Source: CAZSTA01 sp964609495 [NCBI: uncultured bacterium] (GTDB lineage Bacteria; CAZSTA01). From it: DNA of 29,270 nt. This document shows, piece after piece, positions 17,294-24,890 of the stretch (position 1 is the stretch's first letter; each line of letters starts with the position of its first letter). The translations under genes were made by a program, and so were the position numbers. The notes under the pieces are model-generated. The model searched no databases. It was not told the origin of the DNA and saw only the letters and a program-made list of their open reading frames with translations. The DNA lies in the NCBI GenBank assembly GCA_964609495.1, contig CAZSTA010000022.1, positions 1-29,270 on the forward strand, given 5' to 3'.

Positions 17294-17308
17294 ACAATTT
17301 ACCTCTTC

Positions 17309-18187
17309 TTACAACTTGGCTTCCTTGCTCCTTCCACGCTTCATCTTCTTCGGTTCTAGACCAGCCAATTCCTTGGCTCTAGCTATTATCTTCTTCTCAT
17401 ATTCCTCGGTGAATTCTGGCTTATCAGGATCGTTTACGAACTCCCCAATCGCGAATTTACCGTCTAATTCCTCATCGGGGATCACCTCTCCGTCCTTGAC
17501 TTTAATAGCGCGATCTCGTTGCCACTTTAACATCTCCACTGGGGAACTGAATCCATTGAGTCTTCCGAAGTTGGTATAGCAATGGGTTATAACTTCTATC
17601 AGAGAGAAACCTTTGTTCATAATACCTCTCATAATCAGTCTGGTCAAGAGATGGACGTGATAAGAGGTGCTACGAGCAACATAAGTGGCTCCTGCACCTG
17701 CCGCTAATTTGCATATCTCGAAGTTATGCTCGATACTCCCATAAGGAGCGGTAGTAGCATATCCTTCATAGGGAGTGGTTGGAGAAGCTTGTCCTCCAGT
17801 CATCCCATATATTCCGTTGTTAAAGACGATGACATTCAAATCGAGATTACGACGAGCGGCATGGATCAGGTGATTCCCACCGATGGCTGTGCAATCTCCG
17901 TCTCCAGTGAGGACAAATACATTTAGGTTGGGATTAGCTAACTTTATCCCGGTGGCAAAAGGGATCGCTCTTCCATGAGTGGTATGTAGAGTGTTGAAAT
18001 CCAGGTAACCCGAAGCTCTTGCCGAACACCCTATCCCCGAAACCACTACTACATTATCTTTATTCAATCGTTTCACCCTATCTATCGCTCTGATAAGCGC
18101 TCCCATAATTATCCCGTTGCCACATCCAGCACACCAGATATTGGGAAATTTACCAGGGCGTAGATAGTTCAAGACCGCATTTGCCAT
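17309..18187 (-). CDS. 2-oxoacid:ferredoxin oxidoreductase, beta (thiamine diphosphate) subunit
   Basis: A 292-residue subunit that binds thiamine diphosphate and an iron-sulfur cluster and oxidatively decarboxylates a 2-oxoacid to an acyl-CoA, reducing ferredoxin. The diphosphate/Mg motif is GDGD (95-98) followed by NNGIYGMTGGQ from Asn123. Candidate cluster cysteines are Cys19 and Cys22 (WCAGCGNG), Cys54 and Cys203. The short KorB-like form matches two- or four-subunit enzymes rather than fused pyruvate:ferredoxin oxidoreductase. It starts 25 bases after the DUF4838 gene and is followed by the gamma subunit, so these three form one operon. No alpha subunit is adjacent, which is unusual. Confidence 0.9.
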   Translation of the reverse strand: MANAVLNYLRPGKFPNIWCAGCGNGIIMGALIRAIDRVKRLNKDNVVVVSGIGCSARASGYLDFNTLHTTHGRAIPFATGIKLANPNLNVFVLTGDGDCTAIGGNHLIHAARRNLDLNVIVFNNGIYGMTGGQASPTTPYEGYATTAPYGSIEHNFEICKLAAGAGATYVARSTSYHVHLLTRLIMRGIMNKGFSLIEVITHCYTNFGRLNGFSSPVEMLKWQRDRAIKVKDGEVIPDEELDGKFAIGEFVNDPDKPEFTEEYEKKIIARAKELAGLEPKKMKRGRSKEAKL

Positions 18188-18212
18188 ATCATCGCCCCTC
18201 TAAATCGGCATC

Positions 18213-20117
18213 CTATAGTTTGGAGTATTCACTTCGATATTTCCCCAATTGCATTCTTATAAACTCCTCGATCCTGGGAAGATAAAATACATCTAAGAAT
18301 CCGCCTTCCCTCGCTATCCCGCCTGCCTCCTCATAGCTGGATATGATCTCTCTAAGTTTCGTCTTCGCCTCTTCTTTTCTACCATTTTTAAGATCTTCTT
18401 CCATCTCATCTGTAAGTAATAGAGCGCTTCTTATCGAGCGGGCATACTCAAAGTTGACCTTTGCTCGGTTAACCCTTCTCTTCATTTGCCCATTACTGAT
18501 CTCGAAGGCTTTCTCCAGATACCCCTCGCACTTAGCTAAGAGCTTATAAGGGATAGTTTTTAGATAATCTGGAGAGTAATAAAGGCAGCACGAATCATCG
18601 CTCTCTACACCCTCTTTGAAGGTCGTAAAGTAATTGAACATCGCTTCTCCTGCCTCGCCATAGTAAGCTCTACAGTAGTCAGCTACGATATCCTCCACCT
18701 TTTGTTCTGTCTCCCAGCAAAGTCTGCTATAGGCATAAGCTGTCAGGTTATACTGAGCCCATTCCTCGGGTTTGTATTCGAGAACGAAACCATTTATCCT
18801 ATTTTTCTTATGATATTTGAGGTCTTGAGCCAGGATGTTCCAGGCGGGATAGGGCAAGGAGAGATAGTCCGGAAAGAGGTAGTATTCGAAGAGGATCAGT
18901 GGTCCTTTTGTTATCTCTCGCCACTTCTCCAATAATTCCCGGTATCTATTATTTCGGGGACAGGATTCGTGATATAGGGAGTGTTTTACACATCTCCTAA
19001 AGGGAGCGAAGGTTACTATAACATTCTCCGGAAGATCGAGATCGACAGGGGGGTCGATATAGTTATGATAAGCTAGAGAGCTGATGAGCTTATCTGGGTA
19101 TTCTTTGGAGATGGCGTCAGCTACCTGTTTGATAAAGCTGAAGTATAGGTTGGAGTAGGAGGGCTGTTGCGCCCAGAAGGATTCGAAATCTCCTCCTGTT
19201 TTATCGGTTGTATCAGCTATCCATTTAAACCCGCTTTGATCGGATGATTCCGGTGGTTTACAATTCTCGCACTCACACCAACCAAATCTGTCATTAGGGT
19301 AAAGTCCGATTATATCGATCGAGGGATTACGACGAATAAAAGATAATATTCGATCGATCACCTCTTGAACCAATTCAGGATTGGATAAGCATAATTGACT
19401 ATTAGGATTCCTCTTCCCGTCTATTAGAGAAAAATATTGAGGGTGTTTCTCGAAGTAATCCTTGGGGGGTATCCAGTAATAGAAACTATGATGGCTGGCT
19501 TCTAGGTCCAATCCCCTTCGTTTGATCTGAGGGATTATCATCCCCCTTGATTGTTCAAAGGATTCCCCCAAATTTAGGTTAATCATGAAGCAGCTCAAGC
19601 GATTCTTGCCCATCCAGTCTATCATAAGGTTTACTCTCTCATCTATTGGTGAGTAGTTGGTAAAGGATCTGTGAGAGAAATCTGGATTAGACTGGATATC
19701 AACGCTGTCTAAGGATATAACAGGAGAGTAGGGGATAACTTCTGTCTCCTTTCCCCAAGAGGGCCATCTTATCCTCAAGAACTTCTCTAAAAAAGCATAG
19801 ATGCCAGTTAGTATCCCTCGCATATCTTTACTGGCGATGATCAGGTTATTATCTGAAACCGAGATCGAATAACCACTTTTATCAAGGGAGGCAACCTTTG
19901 AACTTAATTCAGCTAGATCGAAGGTGAGGTCATCTGGCTCACTTACTAAGATGAGAGGAAAGGGATAATCTTCCACTTCAATCGTTATATCAAGCTTAGT
20001 TAGGGAGGCTTTATTTATATAATTGGATAGTTCCTTAGCGGCAAAGATCTCTGTCTCCGAAGCCGAAGAACGAAGGTGAATCTCATAGTAACTTGTTCTA
20101 TCTTTGGCTAATATCAT
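18213..20117 (-). CDS. DUF4838 family protein (alpha-glucuronidase-like fold)
   Basis: 634 residues. Residues 1-125 look like the N-terminal domain shared with GH67 alpha-glucuronidases and GH20-type enzymes (ETEIFAAKELSNYI; MRGILTGIYAFLEKFL). Residues 145-500 match DUF4838, with conserved HSFYYWIPPKDYF at 210-222, CLSNPELVQEV, and YPNDRFGWCECENC at 273-286. A helical tail follows. Family members are predicted carbohydrate-active proteins, but the activity is not established. There is no signal peptide, so it appears cytosolic and may act on imported oligosaccharides. ATG 20117 follows AAGGAG. It heads an operon with the ferredoxin oxidoreductase subunits under the promoter at 20320-20348. 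Confidence 0.85.
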   Translation of the reverse strand: MILAKDRTSYYEIHLRSSASETEIFAAKELSNYINKASLTKLDITIEVEDYPFPLILVSEPDDLTFDLAELSSKVASLDKSGYSISVSDNNLIIASKDMRGILTGIYAFLEKFLRIRWPSWGKETEVIPYSPVISLDSVDIQSNPDFSHRSFTNYSPIDERVNLMIDWMGKNRLSCFMINLNLGESFEQSRGMIIPQIKRRGLDLEASHHSFYYWIPPKDYFEKHPQYFSLIDGKRNPNSQLCLSNPELVQEVIDRILSFIRRNPSIDIIGLYPNDRFGWCECENCKPPESSDQSGFKWIADTTDKTGGDFESFWAQQPSYSNLYFSFIKQVADAISKEYPDKLISSLAYHNYIDPPVDLDLPENVIVTFAPFRRCVKHSLYHESCPRNNRYRELLEKWREITKGPLILFEYYLFPDYLSLPYPAWNILAQDLKYHKKNRINGFVLEYKPEEWAQYNLTAYAYSRLCWETEQKVEDIVADYCRAYYGEAGEAMFNYFTTFKEGVESDDSCCLYYSPDYLKTIPYKLLAKCEGYLEKAFEISNGQMKRRVNRAKVNFEYARSIRSALLLTDEMEEDLKNGRKEEAKTKLREIISSYEEAGGIAREGGFLDVFYLPRIEEFIRMQLGKYRSEYSKL

Positions 20118-20473
20118 TTAATTTCTCCTTAAAAGTAGTTATTAAGATGGACTTCTCTCGCAAAATTGGAGAGGGTAACTTACTCCCAATCCTCTGAAAT
20201 TTCCTTTTAACCAAAGCTAAGAGCTATTTTGTCTCTACCCCCTTGCTTCATTGATCCTCTATTTTACATATTAAGGATCTCTAATATAATCTCATACTCC
20301 TCTCAAAGAGTATATATAAAGTATAGGGTAAATATCTGAAATTGTCAAGTGTTTTTTGGCAAATCAATCTCCTAGCCTGAAGAGTAAGGATCTTCAAGCC
20401 ATATTCTATTTTTATAACATAAGTTGAGGAAAATTCAGTAGGATCTCTTAGGATCTATAAGATAGGAAGGCGG
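20118..20473. other. divergent intergenic region with a long leader
   Basis: 356 bases between the leftward DUF4838 gene and the rightward protease gene, with no coding sequence supported. The leftward promoter at 20320-20348 implies an untranslated leader of about 195 bases. The leader contains a possible stem (ATTGG-GAG with CTC-CCAAT, 20165-20190). For the rightward gene, a TATAAC at about 20415 is the only candidate -10 and has no good -35. Confidence 0.55.
20320..20348 (-). promoter_or_regulatory. σ70-type promoter for the DUF4838-oxoacid oxidoreductase operon
   Basis: Read on the minus strand: TTGACA (20343-20348), a 17-base spacer, then TATACT (20320-20325). Both boxes are perfect or one base off consensus, with ideal spacing. 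Expected start of transcription is near 20313. Confidence 0.8.
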
Positions 20474-21301
20474 GTGAGGTTTATAACTATCTACTCACTT
20501 TATAAGGACTTCTTTACTTTTGTTCTACCTGCTACTTCTGATCTATGGGGAGCTTATCGAAGATATTATTTAGAGCCTCATAAGGACTTTATGGAGAGCT
20601 ACTTAAAATCTTTTCCCCACCTAACCGAGGAGAATCTAGCGGATAGAGTGAGGAATATCAAGAAGGAAGATTATTCTCCTCTGATCGAGTTATTGGATAG
20701 CTGCGAAGTAGAAGGTATAATAAACTCGACTTTGCAGAAGTGTAAAAAGTTGCTTCCTCGAATTGATCTACCAGATGTATATCTTATAATAGGCTTTTTC
20801 AGTCCTGATGGATTCGTCTTGGAGGTGAAGAATAAGCCGGTGATCGGTATAGGATTGGAGAGATTTTTCGATTTTGATGGGCTTCCTGTAGTATTAACCC
20901 ATGAATATGGACATTACGGACTGCGTTGGTTAAGAGGTATAGAAGGCAAGAATCCCACTCTTTTAGAGGTATTACTAGCTGAAGGATTAAGCATCGCATT
21001 CTCTAAAGCAGTCTTTCCTGATAAGCCATTGTATAAACTCCTCTTCTTCTCTCAAGAGAGGTTGAATTGGTGTAGGCAGAATGAAGGATATTTATGGAAA
21101 TGTATAGAGAGGGATTTTAAATCTACTGATATAGAAGTGATAGGCAAATATCTATCTGGTATCGGGGAAGGTGAAATTCCCCCTCGGGTAGGCTATTATT
21201 TGGGATATAGGCTTGTGGAAGAGAGAACGGAAAGCATTGAAGAACTATTATATTTAGTAGCAAGATCACAAGTAGAAGGATTTTGGCCACCGAATCAATA
21301 A
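20474..21301 (+). CDS. predicted Zn-dependent protease (HEYGH, DUF2268-like)
   Basis: 275 residues with a gluzincin-type active site: HEYGH at 143-147 and a third ligand Glu170 in LLAEGLS 23 residues later. Flanking pattern (PVVLTHEYGHYGLRWL; GYYLGYRLVEE near the C-terminus) resembles DUF2268 predicted proteases, an assignment made from memory of the family. No signal peptide, so probably cytosolic. GTG start at 20474 with AGGAAGG only 3 bases upstream; the next in-frame Met is residue 40, which would remove much of the N-terminal domain. It stands alone, divergent from the DUF4838 operon, and ends inside the stem of a terminator. Confidence 0.75.
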   Translation: MRFITIYSLYKDFFTFVLPATSDLWGAYRRYYLEPHKDFMESYLKSFPHLTEENLADRVRNIKKEDYSPLIELLDSCEVEGIINSTLQKCKKLLPRIDLPDVYLIIGFFSPDGFVLEVKNKPVIGIGLERFFDFDGLPVVLTHEYGHYGLRWLRGIEGKNPTLLEVLLAEGLSIAFSKAVFPDKPLYKLLFFSQERLNWCRQNEGYLWKCIERDFKSTDIEVIGKYLSGIGEGEIPPRVGYYLGYRLVEERTESIEELLYLVARSQVEGFWPPNQ

Positions 21302-21346
21302 GAGCTGTTGATCTTCATTACCAACAGCTCTTATGTAGCTTTTTTA
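21299..21346 (+). terminator. intrinsic terminator of the protease gene
   Basis: A perfect 12-bp stem (TAAGAGCTGTTG, 21299-21310, with 21322-21333) around an 11-base loop. The stem includes the stop codon. A run of six T follows after TGTAGC. Confidence 0.75.
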
Positions 21347-21366
21347 TAGAGTTACTTTTCCTGTTA

Positions 21367-21401
21367 AAACAATGCGCCTCACTATCTCAGTGAGGCGCAT
21401 T
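21367..21401 (-). terminator. intrinsic terminator of the 118-residue protein gene
   Basis: A perfect 12-bp GC-rich stem (AATGCGCCTCAC with GTGAGGCGCATT, 21371-21401) and a 7-base loop. On the minus strand it is followed by GTTTT. It sits back to back with the terminator of the convergent protease gene. Confidence 0.7.
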
Positions 21402-21435
21402 ATAAGAGGGGATAAGGGGATGGGTGGTGGAAGGA

Positions 21436-21792
21436 TTAGGGGATCCAAACATTGTAGGCTTTTATACTAGCTCTTGATAAGCTCTTAACTTTGTCCTCAG
21501 AAGCTATTTTAATTACAGCTCCCAAGGATAAACTTTTAGCTTTTTCTGGTTCTAAATCGAATAACTTGATAAGCTCTTGGGTTACTAGCTTGGCTATCTC
21601 TAGCAGATCGCTATCTGGATATAGAGCTAAATACTTTTCTACGAGCTTATCTACCATCCTGATCGCTAGCTCTAATATGGCTCTATCTTCCCTCTGCTTA
21701 AAATATTTATTTAGCAGATAGCCCCCAATAATCGGAATAAAAGCCACAATTATCATCTGGATTAATTGAGATATCTCTGGATTGATATTCAT
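21436..21792 (-). CDS. small membrane-anchored protein, function unknown
   Basis: 118 residues: a short polar N-terminus, one transmembrane helix at about 10-27 (QMIIVAFIPIIGGYLLN), then an amphipathic helical cytosolic or external domain (LELAIRMVDKLVEKYLALYP; LVTQELIKLFDL). I do not recognise the family with confidence. The single N-terminal helix plus helical tail loosely recalls LLH-type phage holins, but no phage genes are nearby. ATG 21792 has AAGGAG 12 bases upstream. The gene has its own promoter and terminator, so it is an independent unit. Confidence 0.65.
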   Translation of the reverse strand: MNINPEISQLIQMIIVAFIPIIGGYLLNKYFKQREDRAILELAIRMVDKLVEKYLALYPDSDLLEIAKLVTQELIKLFDLEPEKAKSLSLGAVIKIASEDKVKSLSRASIKAYNVWIP

Positions 21793-21852
21793 ACTTCGAT
21801 TTTTCTCCTTTCTGTTTAATCACCTAAATAGGATATTATCAGTCCTATCTAT

Positions 21853-21881
21853 AGTATATCCAAGCCTTGTCTTAGAGTCAA
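21853..21881 (-). promoter_or_regulatory. σ70-type promoter for the 118-residue protein
   Basis: On the minus strand: TTGACT (21876-21881), a 17-base spacer, TATACT (21853-21858). The start codon is about 60 bases downstream of the -10 box. Confidence 0.75.
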
Positions 21882-21992
21882 GGAAAGAAAGTCTCCTTTG
21901 CCATCAGCTTGCTTCTCTACGAGCTCTAATAATAGGCTATTAGGGGGAAGATATTCAATAAAGCCCGGGTCAAAGGGAGATTTTACTAAAAC

Positions 21993-22028
21993 AAAAAAAA
22001 CTTGCCTCTCTCGAGATCGAAAGACAAG
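21993..22028 (-). terminator. intrinsic terminator downstream of tRNA-Trp
   Basis: On the minus strand: CTTGTCT, a 14-base interior, AGGCAAG (one G-T pair in a 7-bp stem), followed directly by eight T. It lies about 100 bases after the tRNA 3' end and would end the tRNA transcript. The remainder of 21882-22131 shows nothing else that I can name. Confidence 0.7.
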
Positions 22029-22131
22029 CTTTAGATTACAAATTGATTAACACAGATATTATTATCTTAGTATTGACAATATCGTATTACGGGGAAAGAC
22101 AGAAAGCCCTTGTGTATTTTGCCATGTTAAG

Positions 22132-22207
22132 TGGCAGGCCCGGCAGGACTTGAACCCGCAACCGCCGGTTTTGGAGACCGGTGCTCTACCAGTTGAGCTA
22201 CGGACCT
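22132..22207 (-). tRNA. tRNA-Trp (anticodon CCA)
   Basis: Acceptor stem AGGTCCG pairs with CGGGCCT (one G-U), followed by discriminator G and an encoded CCA (22132-22134). D-arm GCTCAACTGGTAGAGC, anticodon stem CCGGT/ACCGG with loop CTCCAAA giving anticodon CCA, and T-arm GCGGGTTCAAGTCCTGC. It lies 11 bases after the Lrp-domain gene on the same strand and has a strong terminator downstream, so it may be cut from a longer transcript. Confidence 0.97.
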
Positions 22208-22218
22208 GAATGCTATCT

Positions 22219-22458
22219 TTAAGAAAGCTCCACCGTATTACAAGTAAGGGTTCTATTTATGCCATCTATCTTGTGGAAGCTATTCATGACCAGCCCGGTG
22301 AGGTCTTTATAGGTATCTGCTTCTACAAAGGCTATTATATCATAAGGGCCAGTGACCGCGTAAGCGGTCTTTACCCCCTTCGAGTTCTTTATCTCGCGCA
22401 AGACCTCAGCAGTCTTCCCCGCTGATACCTCTATCATCACATATGCTGATACAGGCAT
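22219..22458 (-). CDS. stand-alone Lrp/AsnC ligand-binding (RAM) domain protein
   Basis: A 79-residue protein consisting of only the alpha-beta effector domain of Lrp/AsnC regulators: SAYVMIEVSAGK, then VTGPYDIIAFVEAD, then a C-terminal TLTCNTVELS strand. No helix-turn-helix is present. Such single-domain proteins form oligomers that bind amino acids and may modulate full-length Lrp-type regulators. ATG 22458 is preceded by GGGAG. It lies 31 bases after the lipoprotein gene and 11 before tRNA-Trp. Confidence 0.85.
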   Translation of the reverse strand: MPVSAYVMIEVSAGKTAEVLREIKNSKGVKTAYAVTGPYDIIAFVEADTYKDLTGLVMNSFHKIDGINRTLTCNTVELS

Positions 22459-22489
22459 CTATATCCACTCCCTGCTTTTGAAAAGCAAA

Positions 22490-23266
22490 TTAGGGCGCTG
22501 GAGGGAATAATGGCACATGCAGGACTGTATCCTTCTTGGTGCCTTGAAGAGGAGTTATAACCTCTACTTCTAATACTCCCTCATTGGGATCAGTATTAAC
22601 GACGCTGATCTTACTTCTGGGTACCCTGAGCACACTAGTATCTATGCTCTTAACCTGATCACTTTTGTTGATGGAATAAGTTCCCTCTTCCGGCGTGGGG
22701 GGAAACACCTGCCTACCCTTACTTCCATCCGCATTCATCGTCCATAGCTTTATGTTTACAGTCAGAGGAACATCAGCGAATGAGATAAGCTTATTATCTT
22801 CGGTTAAGAAGTCGAGGACAACTACCGGACCCTGCTGTTCAGTGGGATGCTCTCCCCAAGCGTGCCAATTTACTGTTGCACGTATCCTAGCCAATCCCTT
22901 TATGATCGCTGGTCCTATAGCTTCCATAGCAATATTCTGAGTGGTGGTCTCTCCTGCTGTAACTGTAACAGTTTTACTATAATCCTTATAACCGGTAGTT
23001 TTGGCTTTAAGTACTTGTTCTCCTGTTGGCACTTCAGTTAGATTATAAGTTCCATCATCGGCAGAGTAGGTCTCTTTATTACCCGCTGTTATCTTAACGG
23101 TTGCTAAAGCTGCTCCGCCATTCTTATCAGTCACTTTGCCGGCGACAGTTCCGGTCTTCGCTGGTGGCTGGGGTTGAGGCTTTTCTTCACCGCATCCACT
23201 TAATACAGCAAGCATTACTGAAACTGTGATAAAAAATGCTATTAACGTTAAAGATCTCTTCACCAA
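22490..23266 (-). CDS. lipoprotein with carboxypeptidase-regulatory-like domain
   Basis: 258 residues. The N-terminus is a lipoprotein signal peptide with lipobox LSGC (Cys25), followed by a Pro-rich linker. Residues about 38-115 match the carboxypeptidase-D regulatory-like beta-sandwich (GTVAGKVTDKNGGAALATVKI; DGTYNLTEVPTG; GYKDYSKTVTV). The remaining 140 residues are beta-rich and not recognised. It should be anchored in a membrane facing the cell exterior or periplasm, with a binding or structural role. Start is TTG 23266 (8 bases after AAAGGAG) or GTG 23263; both are plausible. Confidence 0.82.
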   Translation of the reverse strand: MVKRSLTLIAFFITVSVMLAVLSGCGEEKPQPQPPAKTGTVAGKVTDKNGGAALATVKITAGNKETYSADDGTYNLTEVPTGEQVLKAKTTGYKDYSKTVTVTAGETTTQNIAMEAIGPAIIKGLARIRATVNWHAWGEHPTEQQGPVVVLDFLTEDNKLISFADVPLTVNIKLWTMNADGSKGRQVFPPTPEEGTYSINKSDQVKSIDTSVLRVPRSKISVVNTDPNEGVLEVEVITPLQGTKKDTVLHVPLFPPAP

Positions 23267-23406
23267 AAAACACTCTCCTTTCTTAACTCAACTTCGATAG
23301 CTAGTGATCAAGGGCTATTCACTAGGAGTAAACAACCACGCGTGGGCAGAGCAACTTTCCTATCTATCAAAGTTGGGTTCTAAAGATAATGCTATATCCC
23401 CAACTT

Positions 23407-23510
23407 TTGACATACTCCAACGACCTTTAGTCGTTAGATTCTGGAGTCAAGCAGCGACAGCCACGTCATGTGGTCGAAACGTTACCATGTCCTCAGCTCC
23501 CGGACATTGA
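23407..23510 (-). mobile_element. IS200/IS605-type right end with possible tnpB 3' remnant
   Basis: On the minus strand the segment reads AGAATCTAACGACTAAAG, then GTCGTTGGAGTATGTCAA. This is a hairpin (AACGAC/GTCGTT) followed by the GTATGTCAA end. The terminal 19 bases recur in reverse complement at 16733-16751. A short open frame just before it (CPGAEDMVTFRPHDV, then stop) could be the decayed C-terminus of an IS605-type TnpB, but I cannot confirm this. The beta-helix gene abuts the segment. 23267-23406 also holds two hairpins: 23301-23325 (CTAGTGA/TCACTAG) and 23369-23406 (AAAGTTGGG/CCCAACTTT). Confidence 0.5.
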
Positions 23511-23517
23511 CGAATGA

Positions 23518-24819
23518 TCATTCGGGTATCTGAGCACCTACCCCGCTGACGGCGCCGAAAAGCTTAAGCGCATCTTCCCATAGGTAGCGGTTGCCAAACA
23601 TACTGACCTTAGTTGTCAGCTTGCCCTGCTTGTTCAAACCCACCGCTTCCCGCATCAGGTTGGCAGGCGATTCAGGGTCATAATCTTCTTCCTCGGTATA
23701 TCGGGCACTTAGAAAGCCTCCCAGATATGCTTTGTTGACAGGGAAGCCCTGAGGGATCTCATCTCTGTTGCCCTCGATGCTGGCGAGTTCTAAGTCCTCA
23801 AACTCATCGGCAGAGAGATTCAACTTGGTGTTGCTGTCAGGACTGTATTCCATATCAGACTGCTTGTTCAGGAAGAAAATATTGTTATCCAGTTTTATCC
23901 ATTCATCATTGTTGAAACGGGTATGATCAACACCGGTGAGGATAGAGGCGCCGATAATGTTATGGTGTATGTTGTATTCCATTTTGGTCATTACACGTAC
24001 ACCGTAACCCATATCCATAAAGTCTTTAAGACGGCTCCAGGTGAAGAGTATGGTGTTATTGGCGATCTCCGCACTACCACAGGGTTCATTTTTATCGCCG
24101 CAAGTACCCCAAACCTCTATGGCCGCCATCCGGTTTGAGACGAAGACATTATTGGTTATGGTGATAGTCCCGGTGGGTATGCCGCCCTGGATACCGAATT
24201 TGGCGCTGTTCAGAAAAACGTTGTTGCTGATTGTGATATCGCCTCCTTTGTTACCAGCCGCGATGGATATACATTGCTCAGTAACAGTAGCTTTCTCCCC
24301 CTTGGCTTTCTTGGGGGGCAACAGCAACATACCGGTTTCAACACCTTCCGGCTTGCCTTCAGATGGGGAGTAAGAATTGCGCATACCCATATCAAAGATG
24401 AACCCATCCACTACTGTTCCATCAACCTCTTTGGACAACTTAAGGAGAGCTTTGCGAGCCTTGCCTCCGCTTTCATTGTCGGGTTGGAATAGGGTTGGGT
24501 GGTCGATCACACTACGCTCAGAGAAGTCTGTTGAGTAGCCACCATACATTTTCAGGGGTTTATCAATTTCCAGATAGCCGATGTTGAACGTCCCGCTGTA
24601 TGTCCCTTCCGCAATCAACAACGTGTCTCCTGCCTCGGCCTTTTTAATCGCCTTGTCAATATTCTTCATCGGTTCTTCATCGGTTCCCGGATTTTTGTTA
24701 TTTCCCGTGCTTATGGATACATGGATAGTTTCTGCATAAGCTGTTGGCACGACTAGAACAAAAACCGCTAATGATATGATTATGATCCATCCACCGAATT
24801 TCCTGATATGATCTAGCAT
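23518..24819 (-). CDS. exported right-handed parallel beta-helix protein
   Basis: 433 residues from ATG 24819 (MLDHIRKFGG), chosen because it gives a clean Sec signal peptide (hydrophobic IIIISLAVFVLVV, cleavage after AYA) and follows AAAGGGGG. An in-frame ATG at 24861 would add 14 polar residues before it. The mature part begins IHVSISTGNNKNPGTDEEP and AGDTLLIAEGTY, as in DUF1565-type beta-helix proteins, and continues with repeated strands such as ITISNNVFLN, ITITNNVFVS and AEIANNTI. Such folds bind or cleave polysaccharides or act at the surface; no catalytic site is identified. Codon use (more CGN and CTG, fewer AGA/AGG) looks unlike the neighbours, and IS-end-like sequences flank it, suggesting acquisition by transfer. 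Confidence 0.82.
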   Translation of the reverse strand: MLDHIRKFGGWIIIISLAVFVLVVPTAYAETIHVSISTGNNKNPGTDEEPMKNIDKAIKKAEAGDTLLIAEGTYSGTFNIGYLEIDKPLKMYGGYSTDFSERSVIDHPTLFQPDNESGGKARKALLKLSKEVDGTVVDGFIFDMGMRNSYSPSEGKPEGVETGMLLLPPKKAKGEKATVTEQCISIAAGNKGGDITISNNVFLNSAKFGIQGGIPTGTITITNNVFVSNRMAAIEVWGTCGDKNEPCGSAEIANNTILFTWSRLKDFMDMGYGVRVMTKMEYNIHHNIIGASILTGVDHTRFNNDEWIKLDNNIFFLNKQSDMEYSPDSNTKLNLSADEFEDLELASIEGNRDEIPQGFPVNKAYLGGFLSARYTEEEDYDPESPANLMREAVGLNKQGKLTTKVSMFGNRYLWEDALKLFGAVSGVGAQIPE

Positions 24820-24890
24820 TCTATTTCTATCCCCCTTTAAAGTAAATTGATGCCCGAACATACACCGCTGATTAAAAACGTTGTGACCAT

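Noticed and set aside
22073-22100. TTGACA at 22073-22078 as a rightward promoter
   Set aside because: No acceptable -10 at 16-18 bases, and it would read into the antisense of tRNA-Trp.
23304-23510. 68-codon rightward frame over the IS-like end
   Set aside because: No ribosome-binding site and no recognisable product. The region is better explained by hairpins and an element end on the other strand.
24041-24373. 110-codon rightward frame
   Set aside because: It is antisense to the beta-helix gene, which has a signal peptide and a recognisable fold; the frame appears to be a shadow.
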